Origin: JAVVHH01 sp963848035
GTDB taxonomy: Bacteria; Pseudomonadota; Alphaproteobacteria; Acetobacterales; Acetobacteraceae
Direction: 5' to 3'
DNA: 64,000 nucleotides
Assembly: GCA_963848035.1 (NCBI GenBank)
Contig: CAWKCD010000001.1
Location: 1,984,001 to 2,048,000 of the forward strand
The notes beneath the pieces were generated by a model, which searched no databases, was not told where the DNA came from, and was given only the letters and a program-made list of their open reading frames with translations. Shown here one piece after another: positions 1-8,850 of the stretch. Position 1 is the stretch's first letter. The number at the start of each line of letters is the position of its first letter. Made by a program: the position numbers and the translations under genes.

Positions 1-698
1 AAGGTGACCTGGTCGGGATGCTTGGTGGTTGGCGCTAGCGCGAACTGCGCGGCGCGGACGTAGCGGCAGATGACCTGCTTGGTCTTGTGCTCGATTCGGA
101 AGAAGTTCATGGGCAGCAGGACGCGATGGCCGCCGGACAGCTCGACTTCCACATAGCGGACGACGACTTCGGAGCGATCGATCCAGGCTTCCACGATGGT
201 GCCGGCGACTAGGTCGTCCGCGCCGACGACCCCGTAGCCGCGGATGTCCGGGTCTTCCCAGGCCAAGAAGAAGTCGGGCGCGACGCGCAACGGGACGATC
301 TTGGGCTGGCCGTCGTCGAAGGTGAGGTCAGGGACGTCGTGACGCTCGGCCCAGGCGCCAGGACCGATCCCTGCGGTGAGCGGCTCGCCGGTCGGGATGA
401 TCGGCGCGCCTTGGAACTTGCCGGCGCGGGCGAACCGGGTGAGGGGTTGGCGGTGTTCGGGGCCCGGCTTGAGCAGGAGCGAGCCGTCCGGCATCACGAA
501 ACCCTTGGGCGTGGGCGTCGGCGGGAAGCCTTCGACGACGACCGGGCTGATGCCGGCGCGGTCGGGGGCGACGAGCGGATAGCCTTCACGCTTGTTCTCG
601 CGCAGCAAATACAGGATCAGCCCGGCGAAGAAGAGCCAGAATGCATACAGGACGGCTTGGGCGACATCGATGTGGGCGGTTATGGCGCCGATCTGCAT
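1..698 (-). CDS. puhA: Photosynthetic reaction centre H subunit, PuhA (C-terminus beyond window)
   Basis: PuhA caps the cytoplasmic face of the type-II reaction centre and shapes proton delivery to QB. The translation starts MQIGAITAHIDVAQAVLYAF and has the single N-terminal membrane helix (about residues 12-30, ending AGLILYLLRENKREGYPL), followed by the beta-rich cytoplasmic domain with the family stretches PLVAPDRAG, GFVMPDGSL and MNFFRIEHKTKQV. About 232 residues are visible of a family length near 250-260, so only the tail is missing. A GAGGAG ribosome site lies 7 bases before the ATG. It is the last visible gene of the bchFNBHLM-lhaA-puhA run and starts 10 bases after lhaA. puhB/puhC would be expected beyond the left edge. 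Identity is very secure. Confidence 0.96.
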   Translation of the reverse strand, partial: MQIGAITAHIDVAQAVLYAFWLFFAGLILYLLRENKREGYPLVAPDRAGISPVVVEGFPPTPTPKGFVMPDGSLLLKPGPEHRQPLTRFARAGKFQGAPIIPTGEPLTAGIGPGAWAERHDVPDLTFDDGQPKIVPLRVAPDFFLAWEDPDIRGYGVVGADDLVAGTIVEAWIDRSEVVVRYVEVELSGGHRVLLPMNFFRIEHKTKQVICRYVRAAQFALAPTTKHPDQVT

Positions 699-708
699 CG
701 TCAACTCC

Positions 709-2109
709 TCAGCTTCGGACGAGGTTGAAACTCGGTTGCATCAGGTCTGGCCGGGCGACCCGCACGAGCGGGCCGATCGCGGCCAGGGTGGCGAACAGCA
801 GGGCTAGCTCGATCACGTACACGGCGAGATAGCCGGTGGCTGGAGTTTGCAGGGTGGGGCCGAACAGGCCGGCATCGGCCATCATGCCGACGCCGTCACG
901 GATCAGTCCGCCGGCAGCCACGGCGCAACCGGCCGCGGAGGCCTGCACGGCTCCCCAGATCCCGAGAATGAGGCCGACCTGGGTGCTGCCGCAGGTGCTG
1001 ATCGCGGCGGTGAGGGTGCAGTGCGCGAACAGGCCGGCGCCCAGGCCGATACCCATAACCCCGAGGGCGAACAGGAAAGGCGCTTCGAATGGGGCGGCAA
1101 AGATCAGAGCCGTGAAGGCGGCGAGGCCGGCGAGGGCGCCGGTGCCGGCGAGGCGATAGGGGTCGGCGCCTTGGCCGAGGAGCTTGGCGCCGATACCGAA
1201 GCCGATCAGGCCGCCGACGGCGAGCAGCGCGGTCATCGCCGTGGTGGCGGAGACCGAGAGGTGGAGGACCTTGCCGCCGTAAGGCTCGAGCAGGATGTCC
1301 TGCATCGAGAAGGCGAAGGTGCCGACGGCCAAGGCGACCAAGCGGCGGCCAGCCTGGCCCCCGCGGCGAAACTCGCGCCAGGTCTCGAGAAAGCTCTTGT
1401 CGCTGCCCTGGGTGCGGGAGGTGTCGCGCGCTTCCTGCTTCCAGAGCGCGATGCAGTTCAGGACCATCGTCAACACGGCCGAGCCCTGGATGACCTGGAT
1501 CAGCCGCAACTCGCTAAACGGGGAAAGCACTGCCCCGAAGACGAGGGCGCTGATGACCATGCCGAGGAGCAGCATCATGCAGAGGAGGGCGACGACCTTT
1601 GGCTGTGCGCGGGCAGGGGCGAGGTCGGTGGCGAGTGCGAGGCCGACGGTCTGGACCGTGTGCAGCCCGGCGCCGACGAGCAGGAAAGCCAACGCGGCCG
1701 CGGCGTCGCCGATCCAGGCGGGTCCGTTGCTGTCGCCCGAAAGGATTATGAGCGCGAACGGCATGATGGCGAGTCCGCCGAACTGCAGCAGGGTGCCGAA
1801 CCAGAGATAGGGGACCCGGCGCCAGCCGAGGACGGAGCGGTGCGTGTCGGAACGGAAGCCGACGACCGCGCGGAACGGCGCGAAGACGAGAGGCAGCGAG
1901 ACCATGACGGCGACGAGCCAGGCGGGAACGCCTAGTTCGACGATCATGACGCGGTTCAGCGTGCCGATCAGGAGCACGACGGCCATGCCGACAGTGACCT
2001 GGAACAACGAGAGGCGCAGCAGGCGGCGCATGGGCAGTTCGTCGGTGCCGGCATCCGCGAAGGGCAGGAAGGTCGGTCCGAGGCTTTGCCAGTGGCGCGA
2101 GAGGCTCAT
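709..2109 (-). CDS. lhaA: Light-harvesting complex 1 assembly protein LhaA (PucC/BCD MFS family)
   Basis: A polytopic membrane protein of 466 residues with about 12 hydrophobic segments. It belongs to the PucC/LhaA group of the major facilitator fold, which helps assemble LH1 around the reaction centre and probably hands over bacteriochlorophyll. Visible family features are the N-terminal LSLFQVTVGMAVVLLIGTLN segment, RRVPYLWFGTL and the Gly-rich LGVMGIGLGAGLFAHCTL. The frame stays open upstream to 2619, but that part is an Arg-rich shadow of bchM. The start at 2109 gives MSLSRHWQSLGPTFLPF and overlaps the bchM stop as ATGA, the expected coupling. It sits between bchM and puhA, as in many phototrophic alphaproteobacteria. 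Confidence 0.94.
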   Translation of the reverse strand: MSLSRHWQSLGPTFLPFADAGTDELPMRRLLRLSLFQVTVGMAVVLLIGTLNRVMIVELGVPAWLVAVMVSLPLVFAPFRAVVGFRSDTHRSVLGWRRVPYLWFGTLLQFGGLAIMPFALIILSGDSNGPAWIGDAAAALAFLLVGAGLHTVQTVGLALATDLAPARAQPKVVALLCMMLLLGMVISALVFGAVLSPFSELRLIQVIQGSAVLTMVLNCIALWKQEARDTSRTQGSDKSFLETWREFRRGGQAGRRLVALAVGTFAFSMQDILLEPYGGKVLHLSVSATTAMTALLAVGGLIGFGIGAKLLGQGADPYRLAGTGALAGLAAFTALIFAAPFEAPFLFALGVMGIGLGAGLFAHCTLTAAISTCGSTQVGLILGIWGAVQASAAGCAVAAGGLIRDGVGMMADAGLFGPTLQTPATGYLAVYVIELALLFATLAAIGPLVRVARPDLMQPSFNLVRS

Positions 2110-2789
2110 GCGGCGCGGATCTCCAAGGCTTGGGAGATGTAGAAGCCGGCGGAAACGCGTTCGGTGCGGCCGATCGGGTGATGGTCGAGATGGGCGCGGA
2201 TCTTGGCCGGGCTGACCGGTTCGATCGAGGGGGCGCGGTCGCTGCGCGGGAACAGGCGACCGACCGTGTGCATGACGGTGAGCAGCTTGGTTCGCGGAGC
2301 GAAGGTGAACAGGACGGAGCTGTCGGCCCGGGCGGCGAGACCGTCGACGGCGCGGGCCATGTCGGCGGCGCGGTAGTGGATCAGGCTGTCCATGGCGACG
2401 ACGTGGTCGAAGCGACCGAGGTCGGGCGAGGCCATGTCGCCGACGCGGAAGGTAATCGGCAGGTGCTTCGGGGCGCGTTCGCGGGCGAGGCCGACCAGCG
2501 TGGGGGAGAGGTCGATGGCGACGACTTCGGCGCCGCGCTCGGCGGCGGCGACGGCGAGTGCCCCGGTGCCGCAGCCGGCATCGAGGATGCGGCAGCCGGA
2601 GAGGTCCTCCGGAAGCCAAGAGAGGAGGATGTTACGCATCCGGTCACGGCCGGCACGGACGGTGGCGCGGATGCCGCTGACGGGGGCGTCGGAGGTGAGG
2701 CGAGCCCAGGCTTCGACGGCGGTACGGTCGAAATAGGTTTTGAGCTGTGCGCGCCTTGCCAGATATGTGGCGGTTTCGACGGCCTGCAT
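2106..2789 (-). CDS. bchM: Magnesium protoporphyrin IX methyltransferase BchM
   Basis: Transfers a methyl group from S-adenosylmethionine to the C13 propionate of Mg-protoporphyrin IX, the step after Mg chelation in bacteriochlorophyll synthesis. The 227-residue protein has a class I methyltransferase fold: motif I is ILDAGCGTGALAVAAAERGA (about residues 69-88), followed by VVAIDLS and the DHVVAMDSLIHYRAADM region typical of BchM/ChlM. Length is normal for the family. The start codon overlaps the bchL stop by one base (TAATG) and its own stop overlaps the lhaA start, so the three genes are translationally linked. It lies directly downstream of bchL and bchH. Confidence 0.96.
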   Translation of the reverse strand: MQAVETATYLARRAQLKTYFDRTAVEAWARLTSDAPVSGIRATVRAGRDRMRNILLSWLPEDLSGCRILDAGCGTGALAVAAAERGAEVVAIDLSPTLVGLARERAPKHLPITFRVGDMASPDLGRFDHVVAMDSLIHYRAADMARAVDGLAARADSSVLFTFAPRTKLLTVMHTVGRLFPRSDRAPSIEPVSPAKIRAHLDHHPIGRTERVSAGFYISQALEIRAA

Positions 2790-3679
2790 TAATCGTACCC
2801 CAGCAGATCGAAGATGTCGCGATCCTTCAACGAGTGCGCTTCGAGCGGCGTTGCGCCGGCCCAGAGGCTGGCGGCGAGGCGAAGGTACTCGTTTTGAACC
2901 GCTTCGAGCTCGGGTGAGTGCTCCATCTCGAAGAGGACCGATTTCTTCAAGCGCGAGCGGCGGATGACGTCGAGGTCCGGGAAGTGGGCCAACGTCTTCA
3001 TGCCGGAGGCGGCGTTGTAGCGGTCGATCTGGTCGGTGGCGGCGCTGCGGTTGGCGATCACACCGCCGATGCGGACCTGATAATTTTTCGACTTGGCGCC
3101 GATCGCCTGTACGATGCGGTTCATCGCGAAGATGCTGTCAAAATCGTTGGCGGCGACGATCAGGCCGAGGTCGGCATGCTGCAGAGGTGACGCGAAGCCG
3201 CCGCAGACCACGTCGCCGAGGACGTCGAAGATGACGACGTCGGTCTCATCGAGGAGGTGATGTTCCTTGAGCAGCTTGACGGTCTGGCCGACGACATAGC
3301 CGCCGCAGCCGGTGCCGGCCGGCGGGCCGCCGGCTTCGACGCAGAGGACACCGTTCCAGCCGGGGAAGACGAAGTCTTCGGGGCGGAGCTCCTCGGAGTG
3401 GAAGTCGACGGTCTCGAGAACGTCGATGACGGTGGGGAGGAGCTGCTTGGTGAGCGTGAAAGTGCTGTCGTGCTTCGGGTCGCAGCCGATCTGCAAGACT
3501 TTCTTGCCGAGTTTGCTGAAGGCGGCGGAGAGGTTCGATGAGGTGGTGCTCTTGCCGATGCCGCCTTTGCCGTAGACGGCGAAGACCTTGGCGGTGCCGA
3601 TGCGGACATTCGGGTCGAGCGAGACTTGGACGCTGCCCTCACCGTCGCCTCGCGCTGCGCGCTTCAGAATGGCGTTCAT
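2789..3679 (-). CDS. bchL: Light-independent protochlorophyllide reductase, iron protein BchL
   Basis: The nitrogenase-like Fe protein that passes electrons to BchN-BchB in the dark reduction of protochlorophyllide. It has 296 residues. Near residue 37 is the deviant Walker A GKGGIGKST with the first Lys of NifH-like ATPases, then IGCDPKHDST (switch I side). The two Cys that bridge the dimer with one [4Fe-4S] cluster are in TGCGGYVVG and DVVCGGFA. The N-terminus carries a basic leader of about 28 residues before the NifH-like core, common in purple bacteria. It overlaps bchH at its start (4 bases) and bchM at its end (1 base). The BchN and BchB partners are encoded upstream in the same run. 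Confidence 0.97.
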   Translation of the reverse strand: MNAILKRAARGDGEGSVQVSLDPNVRIGTAKVFAVYGKGGIGKSTTSSNLSAAFSKLGKKVLQIGCDPKHDSTFTLTKQLLPTVIDVLETVDFHSEELRPEDFVFPGWNGVLCVEAGGPPAGTGCGGYVVGQTVKLLKEHHLLDETDVVIFDVLGDVVCGGFASPLQHADLGLIVAANDFDSIFAMNRIVQAIGAKSKNYQVRIGGVIANRSAATDQIDRYNAASGMKTLAHFPDLDVIRRSRLKKSVLFEMEHSPELEAVQNEYLRLAASLWAGATPLEAHSLKDRDIFDLLGYD

Positions 3680-6600
3680 GCTGCAATCCCCACGTCGATT
3701 CCTTCCAAGCGGTCCTCGAGGGCCTCACCGGCGCGTCGGAGCGCGTCGAGCGTGGCCGGGTCGGGGGACCAGTAGCGGCGTTCGGTCGCTTCGAGCAGGC
3801 GACCGGCGATCTTTGCCGAGGCTTTCGGGTTGAGCGCGGCGAGGCGTTCGCGCATCTCGTCGTCCAGCACGTAGGTCTCGGCGAGTTGCTGGTAGACCCA
3901 GGGGCTGACCTCGCCGGTGGTGGCGGACCAGCCGAGTGTGTTGGTGACATGGGCGTCGATCTCGCGGACGCCTTCGTAGCCGTGCTTGAGCAGGGCTTCG
4001 TACCATTTTGGGTTCAGCGCCCGGGTGCGCGTCTCGAGCGAGACTTGCTCTGACAGCGTGCGGACGAGGCCGTCGCCGCGGGTCTGGTCGCCGATATAGA
4101 CCTGGGCCGCGACTCCGCCACGGGCCTGGCGAACCGCGCGGGAGATGCCGCCGAGCGTGTCGAAGTAGTGGTCGACGGTGGTGACGCCGAGTTCGACGCT
4201 GTCGAGGTTCTGGTAGGTCGCTTCGACGCTGGCGAGGACGTGCTGGAGGACCGCTTTCTGCTCGAGCGGACGGCCGTCGACGCCGTAGGCAAAGCCTTTG
4301 CGGGCGACGAAGGCGTCGGCGAGTTCGTCCTCGTTGTTCCAGACGCCCGACCCGACCATCTGGTTGACGTTGGCGCCGTAAGCCCCGTCGGCGTTGCCGA
4401 ATACGCGGAGCGCGGCCTCTTCGATCGTTCCGCCGTTTGCGGCGATGAAGTCGAGGGAGTGCTTGCGGATCGGGTTCTGCTCGAGCGGCTCGTCGGCTTG
4501 GGCGGCGAGCAGGGCGGCTTCGGCGAGCAGCTTGGTCTGCAGCGGCAGGAGGTCGCGGAAGATGCCGGAGAGGGTGATCACGACATCGACGCGAGCGCGG
4601 CCGAGTTCCTCGAGCGGGAGGAGCTTGGCGCCGCAGAGGCGCCCGTAACTGTCGAAGCGCGGCGCGGCGCCCATGAGCCAGAGCGCTTGAGCGATTGGGC
4701 CGCCCTCGGTCTTGAGGTTGTCGGTGCCCCAGAGGACCATGGCGACGGTGGCGGGTAGGGCGTTGGTCTCGGCGACGTGGCGCTCGAGCAGGCGGTCGGC
4801 CTGGCGGGCGCCGTCGCGGACGGCGAACTGGCTGGGTATGCGGAACGGGTCGAAGCCGTGGAGGTTTCGGCCGGTGGGAAGCACGTCGCGGGTACGGAGC
4901 AGGTCGCCGCCGGGTGCGGGAGAGATATAGCCGGCGTCCAGCGCGTGGATGAGGGCAGGGAGCTCGTGGTCTTCGGCGAGGAGAGCGTCGAGATGGGCGC
5001 GCTCGGCCGGGTCGGTGACGCCGGCGGCGTCGAGCATGCCGGTGCGGGCTTCGGCGTCGGGCGGTTCGCCGATGACGTGCAGGCCGTGCGGGATGAGGGT
5101 GTATTCGAGTTCGATGAGCGCGGCGCCGAGGCGGTCGATTTCCGGGACCGGGTCGGTCCAGGCAGGTTCGGCGGCTGCGAGCTCGACCGCGGCAGCCTGC
5201 GCTTGCACGAGTTCTGCGAGGGAGTGGCGCTGGTCTTGGTCGGTGTCGGGTTCCATCGCGCGCCAACGATCGAGGGAGGATTTCAGATCGAGCAGGCCGC
5301 GGTAGAGGCCGGCATGAGCAACGGGCGGCGTGAGATAGGAGATCAGCGTGGCGGCGGCCCGGCGCTTGGCGATCATGCCCTCGGAGGGGTTGTTGGAGGC
5401 GTAGAAATTGATGTTGGGCAGGTCGCTGATCAGCCGGTCGGGCCAGCATGCGGCGGACAGGCCGGCCTGCTTGCCCGGCATGAACTCGAGCGCGCCATGG
5501 GTGCCGAAGTGGAGCACGGCGTCGGCGCGGAAGTCTTCGCGGATCCAGCGGTAGAAGGCGGCGAAGGCGTGGGTGGGAGCGAAGCCCCTTTCGAACAGGA
5601 GGCGCATCGGGTCGCCCTCGTAGCCGAAGGCCGGCTGAAGCCCGACGAACACGTTGCCGAATTGGTGGCCGAGAATGAAGATCGAGGAACCGTCGGTGTT
5701 GGCGCGACCAGGGGCGTGGCCCCACACCTGTTCGATTTCGCCGAGCCACGGCTGGCGGCGCACGTGGTCATCGATCGATACGCGGGCAGCGATGGAGCCA
5801 TCCATGCCGTAAGCCTCTCCGCCATCGACGACGAGAGAACGCAGCCTGTCGGCGTCGGGCGGGATGTCGACGTCGTAGCCGGCGCGGGCGAGAGCGTTGA
5901 GCGTATTGTGGAGGCTGTTGAAGACCGCAAGATAGGCAGCGGTGCCGGTGGCGCCGGCGTTGGGCGGGAAGTTGAACAGGACGACCGCGACCCGGCGCTC
6001 CTTGCGTGCCTTGCGGCGCAACGAGACCATGCGGGCGACCCGGGCCGCTAAGGCTCCGGCGCGTTCGGTATGCGAGATCATGTCCCGCGTGCAACGGACG
6101 CCGTCGCAGCCCTCGCACGGGTTGGCCGACTGGGCGCGGCCGCAGCGGCCGCCAAAGACCATCGGGCTGATGGCGCCGTCCAGTTCGGGGATGGCGACCA
6201 TCATGGTCGCTTCCACGGGGAGGAGGCCGCGGGGGTCGTTCTCCCACTGGTCGAGTGTCTGAAACTCGGACGGGCAGGCGGAGACGTAAGGGACGTCGAG
6301 CTTGCTGAGCAACGCTTCGGCGGCGTGGCTGTCATTGTAGGCGGGGCCGCCAACCAGGGAAAAGCCTGTAAGCGAAAGGACCGCGTCCACGGCGGTGACG
6401 CCGTCGCGCATGAAGTACGTTTCGATGGCGGGGCGGGAGTCGAGGCCGCTGGCGAAGGCCGGGATCACGCGAAGGCCGCGCGCTTCGAGTGCGGCGATGA
6501 CGCCGTCATAGTGCGCGGAGTTGCCGGAGATAAGATAGGAGCGGAGGAGCAGCACGCCGACGGTACCGTTTGATTGCGGGCGCTGGAACACAGATTGCGC

Positions 6601-7344
6601 TTCCGAGAACCCCGGGATCGGACGTGACGGGAGCGCGCTGAGTGCTTCGGCAATCTTGCCGGGCATGGCCGGATGGTAGAGGCCGACATCAGGGTAGTTG
6701 ATGGGGGCCGCGGCCGGTTTGATCCTGCGCTTGGACTGGCCGCAGTAGCGGCCAACCAACATCCGGACCAGATTGGCGATGTTCTCGTCGGAGCCGGCAA
6801 GCCAATACTGAAGGCCGAGGAAGTAGATCCTGACGTCTTGCGCGGTGCCGGGGATGAACTTCATCAACTTCGGCAGTCTTCGCAGCATCCGCATCTGCGC
6901 CCGGCCGTCGGAGCCGACGCCGTTGGTGCCACCCTCGCCTTTCTTGGCGCCGCGCAGCTTCTTCAGCATGGCGAGCGCGCCGGTCGCTTCCTGCGACATG
7001 TCGAAGCGGCCGAGACGCGTGAGGCGGGTGATTTCGGGGGCCGACATGCAGCAGAGCATCGCCTCGCAGTCGTCGCGCCGAGCCGCGAGCGCGGCCTGAA
7101 CCGGACGGATGTGGTCCTCGAGGAACAGCATGGTGGCGATGACGATGTCGCCGTGGGCGATGTCCTCGAGACACGCGGCGAGTGCTTTCTTGTCGCTGCC
7201 CCACTCGTCGGCGGCGTGAATTGCAAGGGTCAGGCCGGGGATCTCGGCTTGGAGAGAGACTTCGGCGCGACCGGCGGCGCCGGAGAGATGGCTATCCATC
7301 GTCACGACGACGACGCGAATCGGGGTGGCTCGTTCAGCGTCCAT
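3676..7344 (-). CDS. bchH: Magnesium chelatase large subunit BchH
   Basis: The porphyrin-binding catalytic subunit of Mg chelatase, which inserts Mg2+ into protoporphyrin IX together with BchI and BchD. It is 1222 residues from the ATG at 7344, normal for BchH. Family stretches include NPCEGCDGVRCTRDMISHTE, VLHFGTHGALEFMPGKQAG and LPTGRNLHGFDPFRIPS. The frame also has an ATG at 7362, but 7344 has a better-placed ribosome site (AAGG, 6 bases before the ATG) and the shorter overlap with bchB (11 bases). bchI and bchD are not in the window, so they must lie in another arm of the cluster. Confidence 0.97.
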   Translation of the reverse strand: MDAERATPIRVVVVTMDSHLSGAAGRAEVSLQAEIPGLTLAIHAADEWGSDKKALAACLEDIAHGDIVIATMLFLEDHIRPVQAALAARRDDCEAMLCCMSAPEITRLTRLGRFDMSQEATGALAMLKKLRGAKKGEGGTNGVGSDGRAQMRMLRRLPKLMKFIPGTAQDVRIYFLGLQYWLAGSDENIANLVRMLVGRYCGQSKRRIKPAAAPINYPDVGLYHPAMPGKIAEALSALPSRPIPGFSEAQSVFQRPQSNGTVGVLLLRSYLISGNSAHYDGVIAALEARGLRVIPAFASGLDSRPAIETYFMRDGVTAVDAVLSLTGFSLVGGPAYNDSHAAEALLSKLDVPYVSACPSEFQTLDQWENDPRGLLPVEATMMVAIPELDGAISPMVFGGRCGRAQSANPCEGCDGVRCTRDMISHTERAGALAARVARMVSLRRKARKERRVAVVLFNFPPNAGATGTAAYLAVFNSLHNTLNALARAGYDVDIPPDADRLRSLVVDGGEAYGMDGSIAARVSIDDHVRRQPWLGEIEQVWGHAPGRANTDGSSIFILGHQFGNVFVGLQPAFGYEGDPMRLLFERGFAPTHAFAAFYRWIREDFRADAVLHFGTHGALEFMPGKQAGLSAACWPDRLISDLPNINFYASNNPSEGMIAKRRAAATLISYLTPPVAHAGLYRGLLDLKSSLDRWRAMEPDTDQDQRHSLAELVQAQAAAVELAAAEPAWTDPVPEIDRLGAALIELEYTLIPHGLHVIGEPPDAEARTGMLDAAGVTDPAERAHLDALLAEDHELPALIHALDAGYISPAPGGDLLRTRDVLPTGRNLHGFDPFRIPSQFAVRDGARQADRLLERHVAETNALPATVAMVLWGTDNLKTEGGPIAQALWLMGAAPRFDSYGRLCGAKLLPLEELGRARVDVVITLSGIFRDLLPLQTKLLAEAALLAAQADEPLEQNPIRKHSLDFIAANGGTIEEAALRVFGNADGAYGANVNQMVGSGVWNNEDELADAFVARKGFAYGVDGRPLEQKAVLQHVLASVEATYQNLDSVELGVTTVDHYFDTLGGISRAVRQARGGVAAQVYIGDQTRGDGLVRTLSEQVSLETRTRALNPKWYEALLKHGYEGVREIDAHVTNTLGWSATTGEVSPWVYQQLAETYVLDDEMRERLAALNPKASAKIAGRLLEATERRYWSPDPATLDALRRAGEALEDRLEGIDVGIAA

Positions 7345-8848
7345 AATGCGCCTTGGCCTCATAAAGCGTGTCTACCGTGATCAAATGCAGGCCGCGTTCG
7401 ACTGCAAAACGTTCCGTGTTGCGGCGGGCTTTCCCGCGGACGAAGAACGGGATCTTGCCGACTTCCTTCTCGGCGTCGGCGGCCCAGCTCAGCGGCGTGT
7501 CTGACGATGCGGAGGCTTGGGCCGGCTCGGGCGTTTCCTGCTTGTGACCCAGATGCGACGACCCGGCAGCGTCGTGGAACTCGAAATCGCCGCGGAACAT
7601 GGTCAGCAGGTGTTCCTCGAGGCCCATCATCAGCGGGTGCACCCAGGTGTCGAACAGGACGTTGGCGCCCTCGAACCCCATCTGCGGGGAGTGCCGGGCG
7701 GGAAAGTCCTGGACGTGGATAGGGGCAGAGATGACGGTGCAGGGGATGCCGAGGCGCTTGGCGACGTGGCGTTCCATCTGCGTGCCAAGGACCAGCTCCG
7801 GCTGGAGCGCGACGATCTGCGACTCGATCTCAAGGTAATCGTCGGTGATCAGTGCTTCGATCCCGAAACGGGTGGCAGCGGCGCGCACGTCGCGGGCGAA
7901 CTCGCGGCTGTAGGTGCCGAGGCCGGCGACGGTGAAACCGAATTCATCGGCCGCCACGTTCGCGGCCGCGATCGCATGGGTGGCGTCGCCGAACACGAAG
8001 ACGCGCTTCCCAGTGAGATAATTGCTGTCGACCGAACGGGAGTACCAGGGAAGCCGCGAATCGTTGAAGTCGGGTGGCTCGAGGCCAGCGAGCGCGGCAA
8101 CCTCGGCGACGAACGCCTTGGTGCCACCGACGCCGATCGGCACCGAGGTGGTGGATTTCTGACCGAAGCTGCGTTCCAGGAAGCGAGCCGCCTGCGAGGC
8201 GACTTCGGGATAGAGGACGACGTTGAAGGACGCGTCGGCGAGGCGGGCGAGGTCAGACGGCGCGGCGCCGAGTGGGGCGACGACGTTGACTTCAATCCCG
8301 ATCCGCTCGAGCAGGGCGACCACTTCGTGAACATCGTCGCGGTGGCGGAAACCGAGCGAGCAGGGGCCGAGCACATTGCAGCGCGCCGGGCTGGGGGCGG
8401 TGGCAGCTGGGCGCACGAAGGCGCGGACAAGCTGGTAGAAGGTCTCGGCGGCGCCCCAGTTCTCTTTTTTCTGATACGCCGGCATTTCCAGCGCGACGAC
8501 CGGGACGTCGAGCGCAAGGGCGCGGGCAAGGCCTCCTGGATCGTCCTGGATGAGCTCGGCGGTGCAGGAGGCGCCGACGAGCAGCGCATCCGGCTTGAAA
8601 CGAGCGACGGCGTCCCGGGCGGCGGTCTTGAACAGTTCGGCGGTGTCACCGCCGAGGTCGCGGGCCTGGAATGTCGTGTATGTGACGGGCGGGCGGACGT
8701 TTCGGCGCTCGATCATCGTGAACAGCAGATCGGCGTAGGTATCGCCCTGCGGCGCGTGCAGAACGAGGTGGACGCCGCGCATCGAGGCGGCGACGCGCAT
8801 CGCGCCGACATGGGGAGGACCTTCGTAGGTCCAGAGCGTGAGTTGCAC
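7334..8848 (-). CDS. bchB: Light-independent protochlorophyllide reductase subunit BchB
   Basis: The beta-like subunit of the NifDK-type catalytic heterotetramer of dark-operative protochlorophyllide reductase. It has 504 residues. Asp36, the unusual oxygen ligand to the NB [4Fe-4S] cluster, is present in APQGDTYADLLF. VGASCTAELIQDDPGG and VLGTQMERHVAKRLGIPC match the family, and the C-terminal WAADAEKEVGKIPFFVRGKA is the typical helical tail over the substrate pocket. A His-Lys-Gln-rich linker (SSHLGHKQETPEPAQASA) precedes the tail. It lies 2 bases downstream of bchN and overlaps bchH by 11 bases. Confidence 0.97.
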   Translation of the reverse strand: MQLTLWTYEGPPHVGAMRVAASMRGVHLVLHAPQGDTYADLLFTMIERRNVRPPVTYTTFQARDLGGDTAELFKTAARDAVARFKPDALLVGASCTAELIQDDPGGLARALALDVPVVALEMPAYQKKENWGAAETFYQLVRAFVRPAATAPSPARCNVLGPCSLGFRHRDDVHEVVALLERIGIEVNVVAPLGAAPSDLARLADASFNVVLYPEVASQAARFLERSFGQKSTTSVPIGVGGTKAFVAEVAALAGLEPPDFNDSRLPWYSRSVDSNYLTGKRVFVFGDATHAIAAANVAADEFGFTVAGLGTYSREFARDVRAAATRFGIEALITDDYLEIESQIVALQPELVLGTQMERHVAKRLGIPCTVISAPIHVQDFPARHSPQMGFEGANVLFDTWVHPLMMGLEEHLLTMFRGDFEFHDAAGSSHLGHKQETPEPAQASASSDTPLSWAADAEKEVGKIPFFVRGKARRNTERFAVERGLHLITVDTLYEAKAHYGR

Positions 8849-8850
8849 GT

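Noticed and set aside
847..1935. A 362-codon plus-strand frame opposite lhaA
   Set aside because: Asp/Glu/Gly-rich antisense shadow typical of high-GC genes; no recognisable domain and no place in the operon.
709..2619. A 636-residue version of LhaA starting at 2619
   Set aside because: The first 170 residues are an Arg/Pro-rich translation of bchM in another frame; the ATG at 2109 gives the known LhaA N-terminus and couples to bchM.
3725..5749. A 674-codon Arg-rich open frame inside bchH
   Set aside because: Composition is that of a high-GC shadow frame; bchH in the same span matches its family throughout.
4777..6051. A 424-codon plus-strand frame opposite bchH
   Set aside because: Low-complexity Gly/Val/Glu-rich antisense shadow with no family features.
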